The position numbers and the translations under genes were made by a program. A DNA stretch of 16,011 nt from Nitrosomonas sp. (GTDB lineage Bacteria > Pseudomonadota > Gammaproteobacteria > Burkholderiales > Nitrosomonadaceae): the NCBI GenBank assembly GCA_003514765.1, contig DOOY01000286.1:1-16011 (forward strand), in the 5' to 3' direction. A model generated the notes under the pieces. The model saw only the letters and a program-made list of their open reading frames with translations, was not told where the DNA came from and did not search any database. Shown in pieces: positions 1 to 7,467 of the stretch; within the stretch, counting starts at the first letter, position 1, and each line of letters begins with the position of its first letter.

Positions 1-306
1 TATTTCTTCACGGCTCCTAAGGTCGAAGATTAGAATTCTAATCAAAAAACACGCACAGTATTGTTAAAACTCGATTTCGTTTACAATTCCGGTGTTAATA
101 ATTTGACTCAATATGTCCATTTACGCGCTCCACACGCCGCTTTTTACCTGGCACACTACGTACCCCGCTCTGCGGGCCGGCTTTCAGCCGTTCAAAATCT
201 GTTTTCGGCAATTTTGCCGTCAACTTGCCGGGAACCTGGATGAGTTCACAACGGATTTCAACAGCCTGTTAACAGTCTGTTTTCTTTTTCTCCCATGGAG
301 ATTTAT
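1..306. other. Upstream/leader region of glgP, palindrome-rich
   Basis: No convincing gene lies here. Frame 1 of the plus strand reads ten residues (YFFTAPKVED) to a TAG at 31-33, which could be the tail of a gene cut by the window edge, but this is too short to identify. A perfect 16-bp palindrome (28-43) follows. Three small GC hairpins come next: CCCGC/GCGGG at 164-176, CGGCT/AGCCG at 178-190 and CGGCA/TGCCG at 206-219. CTGTTAACAG at 266-275 is also self-complementary. None is followed by a T-tract, so they are not obvious terminators. They may structure the glgP leader. The longest open frames here (about 61-243 and 113-463) have no recognisable ribosome binding site or protein family. 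Confidence 0.45.
28..43. repeat. Perfect 16-bp palindrome
   Basis: GATTAGAATTCTAATC is identical to its reverse complement. It overlaps the TAG that closes the short open frame entering the window, and it is followed by six A residues. It could be a dimeric regulator site, or the stem of a bidirectional terminator read on the minus strand, where the A-run becomes a T-run upstream of the palindrome. It could also be chance in AT-rich DNA. The palindrome is seen directly; its function is not known. Confidence 0.5.
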
Positions 307-2862
307 ATGTTTTCAAAAACCACATTCACAATCACAATCAACCCAAAAATACCGTCCCGCCTGGAACGCCTGGAAGAATTGGCCAATAACCTATGGTATA
401 GCTGGGACCGCGCTACACGCATGCTTTTTTCCCGGCTTGACCCTACCTTGTGGGGTGCTGTAGGACATAATCCAAAAGCATTTCTCAAGCGTGCAGATGA
501 GTTCGTTCTGCTCAAAGCTGCGGAAGATCCCACTTTCCTGGCCACCTACGACAGCATTTTATCCACTTTTGATTCATATCTCTATGAGCCGTCAAATAAG
601 GATAAAGCCAACAGTTTGCGTCCAAAAGATCAAATTGCATATTTCTGTTTTGAATTCGGTTTTCATGAAAGTTTACCCATCTATTCCGGCGGACTAGGCA
701 TTCTGGCTGGCGATCATTGCAAAGCAGCAAGCGATTTACATTTACCCTTCGTGGCTGTTGGATTGCTTTATCGTCAAGGTTACTTTCTTCAGACCATTGA
801 TAATCAGGGAAAACAACAGGCAATCTATACCGATTCGGACTTTGAAGATCTGCCAGTAGCGCCCGTTCTGCATGACGATGGATCAGAACTGCGGATAGAA
901 GTTGCATTACCGGGCCGCAAAGTCACGGTAAAAATATGGATGGTAAAAATAGGCCGCGTAAAATTGTATCTGCTGGATACCGATTTGCCGGAAAATTCAT
1001 CACAGGATCGCAATATCACCCATAAGCTGTACGGTGGCGACAAAACCATGCGCATAGAGCAGGAAATTATCTTGGGCGTGGGCGGTGTGCGCGCTCTACA
1101 AGAAATGGGCATCAAACCCACCGTGTGGCATATTAATGAGGGACATGCCGCGTTTATGATACTCGAACGCGCACGCACGCTGATGCGTCAAAACCTGGAT
1201 TTCGACAGCGCACTGGAAGCGGTAGCGGCCAATACGATTTTTACCACTCATACTGCAGTACCCGCCGGACATGATCATTTCAGCGAAGAAACGATGCAAA
1301 ATTATTTTGAACCTTTTTATCATGACTTGAATATCAGCCGAGAGACATTCATGGCACTGGGTCATACCGCCGATCATCTGGATTTCAACATGACTGCTCT
1401 TGCCATTCGCGGTTCGCGCACCCATAACGGTGTCAGCAAAATACACGGCGGTGTGTCCGCTCATATCTGCCAGGACTTGTGGCCGCAGATCGAGCCGGAA
1501 GAAAATCCCATAGCCCATGTCACTAACGGCGTTCATGTGCCGACTTTTCTGGCGCAAGAATGGTCCGATTTATTTGACCGTTATTTAGGATACGACTGGC
1601 GCAGCAAAATGTGCGAAGCCGAGTTCTGGCAACGGATTCATGACATACCTGATCATATGTTCTGGAGCATACGGCAATCGTTAAAATCACAAATGTTATT
1701 TGGGGTTCGCGATCGTCTGGCAGAGCAAAACACACGCAATCACGGCTCCGACGCCCATCTCGATCGATTGCTTAAATTCACCGATCCTATCAATCCCAAT
1801 ATTTTGACAATCGGCTTCGCGCGACGCTTTGCAACGTACAAACGCGCCACCTTGTTATTCGAGAACCTGGGTTGGTTGCGAAAAATCGTACTCGATGAAG
1901 AACGTCCCGTTTTACTGATCTTTGCCGGCAAAGCGCATCCGGCTGATGAGCCGGGACAAGACCTGATCCGGCGTATCAGTCAGATCGCGCACATGCCTGA
2001 ATTTGAAGGCAGACTGTTACTCGTTGAAGGATATGATTTACGTCTTGCCAGACGGCTGGTCTCCGGTGTGGATGTCTGGCTCAACAACCCGATATTTCCC
2101 TTGGAAGCCAGCGGCACATCAGGCATTAAAGCCGGGATCAATGGTTCGATCAATTTGAGTATCCTCGATGGCTGGTGGGAAGAAGGCTATAACGGCCATA
2201 ATGGCTGGGCCATCAAACCAGGCCCGAAGAATATGGAAGCGGTATTGCGTGACCAGGAAGAAAGCCAGGCGCTTTACGAAATCCTGCAAGACCAGGTCAT
2301 TCCACATTATTATAATCGGGGCAAACTGGGCTATTCATCGGAATGGGTAAAAATGGCCAAACATTCAATGGTCTCGTTGCTGCCGCGTTTCAGTGCTTCG
2401 CGTATGGTAGAAGAGTATTTGAAAAATTTTTATCATCCGGCCAGCTATCAGAATGAGCGCTATACACACAATGGTTTTGAAGGCGCCCGGGAAGTTGCGG
2501 TCTGGAAAACCCGCATCAGAAATGCATGGAGCGGCGTTCACATACGCCGCATTAACATGCCGCGCAACCGCGCGAACTTTAATGATGTTTTAAATTTCAA
2601 GATAGCTGCTCAATTAAATGGCCTACAACCTGAAGATGTCATCATGGAACTGCTGATATGCCGTCAGTACAAAAAAACACGGCTCAATAATTTTAACCAT
2701 TTTTGTTTTCAATTTACGGGGATTCAAGATGGCAATGAACATATCTTTGAACTCGACCTGGCGCCTGAACTCTGCGGCAAACAAGAATATTACATTCGCA
2801 TCTACCCATATCATCAGTTACTTACACATCCACTGGAAATGGGTATGATGATTTGGTTGTAG
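307..2862 (+). CDS. glgP: Alpha-glucan (glycogen) phosphorylase, DUF3417-containing type
   Basis: PLP-dependent GT35 phosphorylase that releases glucose-1-phosphate from the ends of alpha-1,4-glucans in the cytoplasm. The 851 residues match the bacterial and archaeal form with an N-terminal DUF3417 segment (about 10-100), not the E. coli GlgP form. Visible hallmarks are the glycine-rich SGGLGILAGDH at 127-137 and the C-terminal EASGTSGIKAG block. Its lysine, K608, is the expected Schiff-base residue for pyridoxal phosphate, and LDGWWEEGYNG follows. The frame is open from an ATG at 295, but the ATG at 307 is preferred: GGAG at 297-300 lies 6 nt before it, and the ATG at 295 overlaps that site. 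It is the first gene of a cassette with the DUF5752-like gene (51-nt gap) and treT, suggesting that stored glucan feeds trehalose. Family assignment is strong; exact substrate (glycogen or maltodextrin) is inferred. Confidence 0.93.
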   Translation: MFSKTTFTITINPKIPSRLERLEELANNLWYSWDRATRMLFSRLDPTLWGAVGHNPKAFLKRADEFVLLKAAEDPTFLATYDSILSTFDSYLYEPSNKDKANSLRPKDQIAYFCFEFGFHESLPIYSGGLGILAGDHCKAASDLHLPFVAVGLLYRQGYFLQTIDNQGKQQAIYTDSDFEDLPVAPVLHDDGSELRIEVALPGRKVTVKIWMVKIGRVKLYLLDTDLPENSSQDRNITHKLYGGDKTMRIEQEIILGVGGVRALQEMGIKPTVWHINEGHAAFMILERARTLMRQNLDFDSALEAVAANTIFTTHTAVPAGHDHFSEETMQNYFEPFYHDLNISRETFMALGHTADHLDFNMTALAIRGSRTHNGVSKIHGGVSAHICQDLWPQIEPEENPIAHVTNGVHVPTFLAQEWSDLFDRYLGYDWRSKMCEAEFWQRIHDIPDHMFWSIRQSLKSQMLFGVRDRLAEQNTRNHGSDAHLDRLLKFTDPINPNILTIGFARRFATYKRATLLFENLGWLRKIVLDEERPVLLIFAGKAHPADEPGQDLIRRISQIAHMPEFEGRLLLVEGYDLRLARRLVSGVDVWLNNPIFPLEASGTSGIKAGINGSINLSILDGWWEEGYNGHNGWAIKPGPKNMEAVLRDQEESQALYEILQDQVIPHYYNRGKLGYSSEWVKMAKHSMVSLLPRFSASRMVEEYLKNFYHPASYQNERYTHNGFEGAREVAVWKTRIRNAWSGVHIRRINMPRNRANFNDVLNFKIAAQLNGLQPEDVIMELLICRQYKKTRLNNFNHFCFQFTGIQDGNEHIFELDLAPELCGKQEYYIRIYPYHQLLTHPLEMGMMIWL

Positions 2863-2900
2863 GGGTAAAATCTGAATCGGTTAACACCGTAACAAACAAA

Positions 2901-2907
2901 GAGGAAA
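2901..2907 (+). promoter_or_regulatory. Strong ribosome binding site for the DUF5752-like gene
   Basis: GAGGAAA lies 6 nt before the ATG at 2914. It fixes the start of a gene of unknown function and supports the view that it is truly translated. No promoter or terminator is evident in the 51-nt gap after glgP, which fits co-transcription. Confidence 0.7.
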
Positions 2908-2913
2908 CGTCAT

Positions 2914-3621
2914 ATGGCCACACCGGAGACTGCTACTGCAGACATCGTTGACACTCACAGCCGCCCTGGCCCTTTCTATATTAAAGACTGCGCGCTGGTT
3001 GCCCTGGCAACCGGCAGGCGTGCACGCATGTTGCAGGAATTCAGGAGCGAACTGGTCAATATTGATGAATCAAGCATCTATCACCATTACTGGGGCGGAC
3101 TGTTACAGGCGCGCTTTGAAGAACGCGAATTCAATAACGATTTTGCCGCCTGGATCAGGCATGGCATCCATGACGCCATTCTCGCCGAACGGCTTGCCGC
3201 ATTGGATCCAACTGATTTCACAGATCTGGAATTATTGCGCATGGAAATTATTGAATTGATCGATATGCGCCTGGACCAATGCGAAGGTTTGCTTTGGATG
3301 CGCGCCACGCAGCAATTCGAGTTTATTCGCTCGCAGATTATTGTTTTTGATACGGCACGCAGTTTGCAGCAACCGGCGGAACTGGCAACCGCAGTCGCAC
3401 AATTGTCTACCAGCAGTATTTTCTATCACTTTATTGACGCCCGCCGACGCACTGCGCACCGATGTGATGATTTCAGTGACTGGCTTGCCGGTTTCGGTGG
3501 GGAATTCTCGCTGTTGCGGGAACAAGTAGCAGGCATTGATCCGTATTTTGGCAGTCTCGGCGAACTGCGCGCGCAACTGGCACAGATGTTTCAAACACAT
3601 TTTCAGGAGACGGATATATGA
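2914..3621 (+). CDS. DUF5752-like protein with internal duplication
   Basis: A 235-residue soluble protein with no signal peptide or membrane segment and no known activity. It resembles the DUF5752 family, which I recall next to trehalose and other GT4 glycosyltransferases; that recollection was not checked. Two halves repeat each other. Residues 21-120 and 135-232 share the anchor SSI(Y/F), at 53 and 167, then a DF..W motif (76-80 and 186-190), then a DP turn (98-99 and 209-210), then an L..LR helix. Nothing resembles a catalytic motif of a glycosidase, kinase or transferase. The start has a strong ribosome binding site, and its TGA overlaps the treT ATG, so the protein is made in step with TreT. 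A regulatory or scaffolding partner of TreT or GlgP is a reasonable guess, but no function can be read from the sequence. Confidence 0.8.
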   Translation: MATPETATADIVDTHSRPGPFYIKDCALVALATGRRARMLQEFRSELVNIDESSIYHHYWGGLLQARFEEREFNNDFAAWIRHGIHDAILAERLAALDPTDFTDLELLRMEIIELIDMRLDQCEGLLWMRATQQFEFIRSQIIVFDTARSLQQPAELATAVAQLSTSSIFYHFIDARRRTAHRCDDFSDWLAGFGGEFSLLREQVAGIDPYFGSLGELRAQLAQMFQTHFQETDI

Positions 3622-4898
3622 GTTTATTGGACGATTACGCACAAATCACCGGAAATGATGTGATCGCGCATTTACGTCAGTTAGCAGCGCCTTTTTCTGG
3701 CGCCAAGGTCGTGCATGTCAATTCAACCCGCATGGGTGGCGGGGTTGCTGAAATTCTGACCAAATTAATACCGCTTATGCAGGAACTGGGAATTAATGCC
3801 AGCTGGGAAGTCATCACAGGTGAGAGCCAGTTTTTTGAATGCACGAAAGGTATGCATAACACACTGCAGGGTAATCAAATTCATTTGGGCGACAAGTTGC
3901 TCCGGGTTTATGAAAAAACCAATGCCGACAATGCCGAAACATTACGATCCGTATTAACAGAAGCGGATTTCGTATTTATTCATGATCCACAGCCCGCCGC
4001 GTTGCTGCAGCATTTTCCCGCGCGCAAAGGGAAATGGATATGGCGTTGTCATATCGACGCCAGTCACCCGTACCGGCCAGTCTGGAAATATTTACGCCGG
4101 TTCATCGCACCGTATGACGCCAGCATCTTTTCATTGGCCGCTTTTGCCCGCGAACTGCCGCATCCGATCTATCTGATACCACCGAGCATAGACCCTTTCA
4201 GCGACAAAAATATCGAATTAGCCCCTGACACTATTCAGAACATATATGCAAAATACCAACTGGACCCAGAACGTCCGCTCGTTCTGCAAGTATCCCGATT
4301 TGATCGGTTCAAAGATCCCATCGGCGTCATTCAGGCTTATCAATTAGCCAAAAAATTTCTGCCATCGTTGCAACTGGTCTTAGCGGGCGGCGAAGCCACG
4401 GATGATCCCGAAGGCGCAATTGTATTAAATGAAGTGCAACAAGCAGCCAATGGCGATGCTGATATACATATCCTGTTACTGCCATCGGATGCACATCTGG
4501 AAATTAACGCACTGCAACGTGCAGCAGATATCGTATTGCAAAAATCCATCCGCGAGGGCTTCGGTTTAACGGTTACCGAAGCCATGTGGAAGGGCAAACC
4601 TGTAATCGGCGGCGATGTTGGCGGCATTCGTTTGCAGGTAATCAACCATCATACCGGTTTTTTGGTAAGCACACCCGAAGGCGCGGCGCTCCGTATTCGC
4701 TATCTGCTGCACCAGCCCGGCAACATCCGTGAGATGGGCGAAAAAGCCCGGATTCTCGTGCGCGACAACTTTCTCATCACCCGCCATCTGCGCGAATACC
4801 TGGCACTGATGGTTGCCTTGTTATACGGCTCGCAGGATCGCATTGAGCTCTCACAACCTGTTTCAGAACAAAGATTGCACGATCAATTATTTCAATAA
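3618..4898 (+). CDS. treT: Trehalose synthase TreT-like GT4 glycosyltransferase
   Basis: A 426-residue retaining GT4 glycosyltransferase of GT-B fold. The TreT family makes trehalose from an NDP-glucose and free glucose, reversibly, in the cytoplasm. TreT-like marks are HVNSTRMGGGVAEIL at 33-47, IHDPQP at 121-126, WRCHIDASHP at 142-151 and PPSIDP at 188-193. The C-terminal half carries SRFDRFKDP (226-234), expected to contact the nucleotide phosphates, and the E-x7-E motif with E313 and E321. The ATG lies in an ATGA overlap with the preceding gene, and AGGAGA at 3605-3610 sits 7 nt upstream. The family also holds glycosyltransferases with other acceptors, so trehalose is the likely but unproven product. 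Co-location with glgP supports a link to storage glucan. Confidence 0.75.
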   Translation: MSLLDDYAQITGNDVIAHLRQLAAPFSGAKVVHVNSTRMGGGVAEILTKLIPLMQELGINASWEVITGESQFFECTKGMHNTLQGNQIHLGDKLLRVYEKTNADNAETLRSVLTEADFVFIHDPQPAALLQHFPARKGKWIWRCHIDASHPYRPVWKYLRRFIAPYDASIFSLAAFARELPHPIYLIPPSIDPFSDKNIELAPDTIQNIYAKYQLDPERPLVLQVSRFDRFKDPIGVIQAYQLAKKFLPSLQLVLAGGEATDDPEGAIVLNEVQQAANGDADIHILLLPSDAHLEINALQRAADIVLQKSIREGFGLTVTEAMWKGKPVIGGDVGGIRLQVINHHTGFLVSTPEGAALRIRYLLHQPGNIREMGEKARILVRDNFLITRHLREYLALMVALLYGSQDRIELSQPVSEQRLHDQLFQ

Positions 4899-4937
4899 CA
4901 GGTTTCATTTAGCAGGCCGTTAGCGCGCGCTTCAACA

Positions 4938-4951
4938 GCGCTCACGAGCGC
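4938..4951. repeat. GC-rich hairpin after treT
   Basis: GCGCT and AGCGC pair around a CACG tetraloop. An outer CAGCG (4936-4940) and CGCTG (4952-4956) can form a competing pairing. It starts 39 nt after the treT stop, a typical terminator distance, but no run of T follows, so a terminator call is weak. Confidence 0.3.
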
Positions 4952-5223
4952 CGCTGGCGGGTCGTTAAGACATATTTGAACAACCGGTATTTTGAACAAT
5001 TTTCTGCAGGAATTGTTGATTTAGAACGGAATCAGCCAGCCCTGTCAGACAGAGCTTCGTGCGTAAGCGTAGTAAACTCGCCGATTTCCAACTCAGGCTC
5101 TTCATTGACCTGTTCTCCTCTCCGAGCAGCATTTTTCTTATCCAATTCATTGCTGTAAGACCTTAGTCCAATTGTTCCAGTTTTCAGAATCTTTATGATG
5201 CCCACTCAATGAAGGAATAACAA

Positions 5224-5283
5224 ATGGCAACAAACTTCATAAAGTGTAAAGATTTGGAATTTGATTTCGCTTCAAGCAAATAA
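5224..5283 (+). CDS. Possible 19-residue micro-ORF upstream of the PEP-CTERM gene
   Basis: AAGGA at 5212-5216 lies 7 nt before an ATG that opens MATNFIKCKDLEFDFASSK and then stops. The next codon after the TAA is an ATG starting a second 15-codon frame (MNTENLFTSDYEKYD, 5284-5331). The first has an unusually good ribosome binding site for a non-coding stretch. It may be a leader peptide, a small protein, or the decayed start of a former gene. There is no family match, and chance is quite possible. Confidence 0.25.
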   Translation: MATNFIKCKDLEFDFASSK

Positions 5284-5392
5284 ATGAATACAGAAAATCT
5301 CTTCACATCCGATTATGAAAAATACGATTGAAAAAGATTTATGAATTTTCAGGAAAAGTAAGACTCAAGAATTAACATTGGAGTAACGAAAA

Positions 5393-6139
5393 ATGAAAAA
5401 ACAGTCAAATGTAATCTTAACGGCTACAGTTTCAATAATGGCCAGCCTGATGATATCGGGAGCAGCCCATGCGGTGGTATTCGCTGACGGAGGTGCCTCA
5501 CTGCAGAAAATACTGAACGATATTACAGTGGCTCCTGCTTCGAAAAACAGCAATATAGATGTTAATACCGATCAGCTTGGACTCGACAGTAATTGGCGTG
5601 TAGGTGGAAGCGGTGGTTCATATAATCAAATCATCATAGAGCTTTCTGGAAATGCCGGAATCAATACACTGGGCATTTATGACGTCACTAATCCTTTGAA
5701 TATGGTTACATTATATACAGGCGCACAAAGCGCTGGCGCACAAAAACTATTAACTTTTGCCAATGACGGGTCAGTACTGATTAACTTTGCAGATACGGGC
5801 GTTGATTTTGCCGGAAATGCGTTTGGTTATTTTTTGAACACCGGAGTTCATATTTTTTATAGTGATCCTGATTTAAATGCAGACGCAGTGGATCACATGG
5901 TTGCCTATCAGGGTCAGGGAGTCGATGTAATTGATCTCCCGGCAACGCTTCCAGGCGTTTGGGGTGGAAATGAATACATCATGGCCTGGGAGGATCAGTT
6001 TGGCGGCGGGGATGCAAATTATAGTGACCTCGTTTTGATTACTGAATCCGTCTATCCAATGCCAGAACCGTCAATGCTTGCTTTACTCGGTGTCGGTTTT
6101 TTCGGATTCATTGGCAGTCGCCGCCAAAAAAGAATATAA
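5393..6139 (+). CDS. PEP-CTERM sorting domain protein with DUF4114-like domain
   Basis: A 248-residue secreted protein. Residues 1-27 form a Sec signal peptide (KK, hydrophobic core, AHA cleavage site). The C-terminus is a PEP-CTERM signal: PEP at 224-226, a hydrophobic helix at about 228-241 and the basic RRQKR at 243-247. Exosortase/EpsH-type enzymes recognise such tails and sort the protein to the cell surface or exopolysaccharide layer. The 160-218 region, with DHMVAYQ and AWEDQFGGGDANYSDL, resembles DUF4114, whose acidic, glycine-rich end may bind calcium. GGAG at 5380-5383 precedes the ATG by 9 nt. It stands alone between a long spacer and a strong terminator; no exosortase is in the window. 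Its binding target is unknown. Composition is more AT-rich than its neighbours, as often seen in accessory exoproteins. Confidence 0.88.
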   Translation: MKKQSNVILTATVSIMASLMISGAAHAVVFADGGASLQKILNDITVAPASKNSNIDVNTDQLGLDSNWRVGGSGGSYNQIIIELSGNAGINTLGIYDVTNPLNMVTLYTGAQSAGAQKLLTFANDGSVLINFADTGVDFAGNAFGYFLNTGVHIFYSDPDLNADAVDHMVAYQGQGVDVIDLPATLPGVWGGNEYIMAWEDQFGGGDANYSDLVLITESVYPMPEPSMLALLGVGFFGFIGSRRQKRI

Positions 6140-6170
6140 AAAAAATACAATAGCATCAACTCATATTTAT

Positions 6171-6205
6171 AAACCTCATAGAACCCCCTTCTATGAGGTT
6201 TTTTT
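6171..6205 (+). terminator. Intrinsic terminator of the PEP-CTERM gene
   Basis: A perfect 13-bp stem (6171-6183 with 6189-6201, core CCTCATAGAA/TTCTATGAGG) closes a CCCCC loop and runs into seven T residues (6199-6205). It lies 32 nt after the TAA. The stem starts with a short A-run, so it may also work weakly in the other direction. Confidence 0.92.
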
Positions 6206-6359
6206 CAACGTAACGGCTGCTGCACTATTGCTTTTATACAGTGCATATGCGCATCAAACCAAAGAAAACACAGTCGGTTTCTGCAATTAAATACCAAGAT
6301 GGATATGAACACCATTGATTTACTGTAAAATAACGGTCATATCAATATTCATTCAGTAA
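6206..6359. other. Promoter-bearing gap before purM
   Basis: After the terminator, this 154-nt stretch should hold the purM promoter. TTGATT near 6316, followed about 17 nt later by CATATC, is only a weak -35/-10 candidate, as is the AT-rich TGTAAAAT just downstream of it. No purine-operator palindrome could be recognised with confidence, and no clear Shine-Dalgarno sequence precedes the purM start. Confidence 0.25.
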
Positions 6360-7445
6360 TTGCAAAAACCTGTGGCCGCTCATCCATCTGATAATAACAA
6401 TCCAGTTAATCCAACCCCAACGCCACTTTCCTATCGTGATGCCGGCGTTGATATCGATGCCGGTGATCGTCTGGTGCAAAATATCAAGCCGTTTGCCAAA
6501 CGCACAATGCGCCCGGAAGTATTGACCGGCTTGGGCGGATTTGGCGCGTTGTTTGAGATTTCCAAAAAATACCAGAATCCGGTGCTGGTATCCGGCACCG
6601 ACGGCGTGGGAACCAAGTTGAAACTTGCATTTCAGTTAAACAAACATGGCAGCATCGGCATCGATCTGGTTGCCATGAGTGTTAATGATATTCTGGTATT
6701 GGGCGCTGAGCCGTTATTTTTTCTTGATTATTACGCATGCGGCAAACTCGATGTGGATATGGCAACCGCGGTTGTCAGCGGAATCGCAACAGGGTGTGAA
6801 CAGGCGGGCTGCACACTCATTGGCGGCGAGACAGCCGAGATGCCGGATATGTATCCTGCTGGAGAATATGACCTGGCCGGATTCGCCGTGGGTGTCGTGG
6901 AAAAAACACAGATTATCAATGGCACAACCATTCAAGCGGGCGATGCCGTGATTGGTCTGGCATCAAGTGGCGCGCATTCAAACGGTTACTCGTTGATACG
7001 CAAGATTATCAGCAGCAACCAAATCGATATATCACAGGATTTTCACGGCAAACCGCTCAGCGATGTCATTATGACGCCGACACGTATTTACGCCAAGCCT
7101 TTGCTGACTTTGATGAAACAGTTGCCCGTTAAAGGTCTGGCACATATTACCGGTGGCGGCTTGGTCGAAAATCTGCCACGCATTTTGCCAGATCATGCAG
7201 CTGCCGTGCTGCATAAAAAAAGCTGGGATATACCGCCGCTCTTTCACTGGTTGCAGCAACAAGGCAATATCAACGACACCGAAATGTTCCGGGTATTCAA
7301 TAGCGGCATTGGCATGGTTGTAGTTGTCGCTGCTGATCAGACAAATGCCGCCATGGATTGCTTGCGTAAGGCCGGTGAGGCGGTCTGGCAAATAGGTGAA
7401 ATAAAGGAACGCGCATCCGATCAGCCTGCTATTGCGCTTATATAG
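6360..7445 (+). CDS. purM: Phosphoribosylformylglycinamidine cyclo-ligase (AIR synthetase)
   Basis: Step 5 of purine synthesis: ATP-dependent ring closure of FGAM to aminoimidazole ribonucleotide, in the cytoplasm. At up to 361 residues the PurM fold is complete. [13 protein letters not shown] (23-35) is the usual N-terminus, followed by [10 protein letters not shown] (79-88), [12 protein letters not shown] (107-118) and GGETAEMP (155-162), which bind ATP and substrate. A TAA lies directly before 6360 in frame, so the only starts before the conserved region are TTG at 6360 or GTG at 6372. Neither has a good Shine-Dalgarno sequence. The extra 15-20 residues rich in Asn and Pro are therefore uncertain. 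purN follows after 22 nt, so the two are probably one operon. Confidence 0.95.
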   Translation: MQKPVAAHPSDNNNPVNPTPTPLSYRDAGVDIDAGDRLVQNIKPFAKRTMRPEVLTGLGGFGALFEISKKYQNPVLVSGTDGVGTKLKLAFQLNKHGSIGIDLVAMSVNDILVLGAEPLFFLDYYACGKLDVDMATAVVSGIATGCEQAGCTLIGGETAEMPDMYPAGEYDLAGFAVGVVEKTQIINGTTIQAGDAVIGLASSGAHSNGYSLIRKIISSNQIDISQDFHGKPLSDVIMTPTRIYAKPLLTLMKQLPVKGLAHITGGGLVENLPRILPDHAAAVLHKKSWDIPPLFHWLQQQGNINDTEMFRVFNSGIGMVVVVAADQTNAAMDCLRKAGEAVWQIGEIKERASDQPAIALI

Positions 7446-7467
7446 GCGTCTTTTTTCAGAATCTGTT

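Larger units (their letters stand above)
4899..5392. other. 494-nt spacer between treT and the PEP-CTERM gene
   Basis: No full-length gene was found. The first 70 nt are GC-rich, with a self-complementary AGCGCGCGCT at 4922-4931 and a GCGCT/AGCGC hairpin at 4938-4951. This could be a weak terminator for treT without a T-tract, or a worn repeat. On the minus strand a frame is open from 5205 to a stop at 5034-5032 (57 codons, possible GTG start at 5205). Its end reads EFTTLTHEALSDRAG after a charged stretch, which looks protein-like and perhaps like the tail of a permease, but I cannot identify it. CTGTCAGACAG at 5042-5052 is a small palindrome. From about 5160 the DNA turns AT-rich and holds two micro-ORFs (5224-5331). 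Confidence 0.4.

Noticed and set aside
61..463. Plus-strand frames 61-243 and 113-463 before and into glgP
   Set aside because: They have no Shine-Dalgarno sequence, no family resemblance, and the second overlaps glgP out of frame. The residues are typical of non-coding translation.
512..1557. Long minus-strand frames inside glgP (about 117-153 codons)
   Set aside because: They lie antisense to a gene with full family motifs, show no recognisable domains or ribosome binding sites, and are best seen as shadows.
3232..3642. Minus-strand 136-codon frame opposite the DUF5752-like gene
   Set aside because: The plus-strand frame has a strong ribosome binding site, internal repeat symmetry and coupling to treT, so the antisense frame is a shadow.
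4911..4968. Possible integron attC site or insertion-sequence end, from GTTA-containing GC-rich palindromes
   Set aside because: The two GTTA-type boxes are in direct, not inverted, orientation, and no integrase, cassette or transposase is near.
4965..5150. Minus-strand 61-codon frame in the treT spacer considered as a transposase fragment
   Set aside because: No DDE or other transposase motif, and no terminal repeats or target duplication could be seen.
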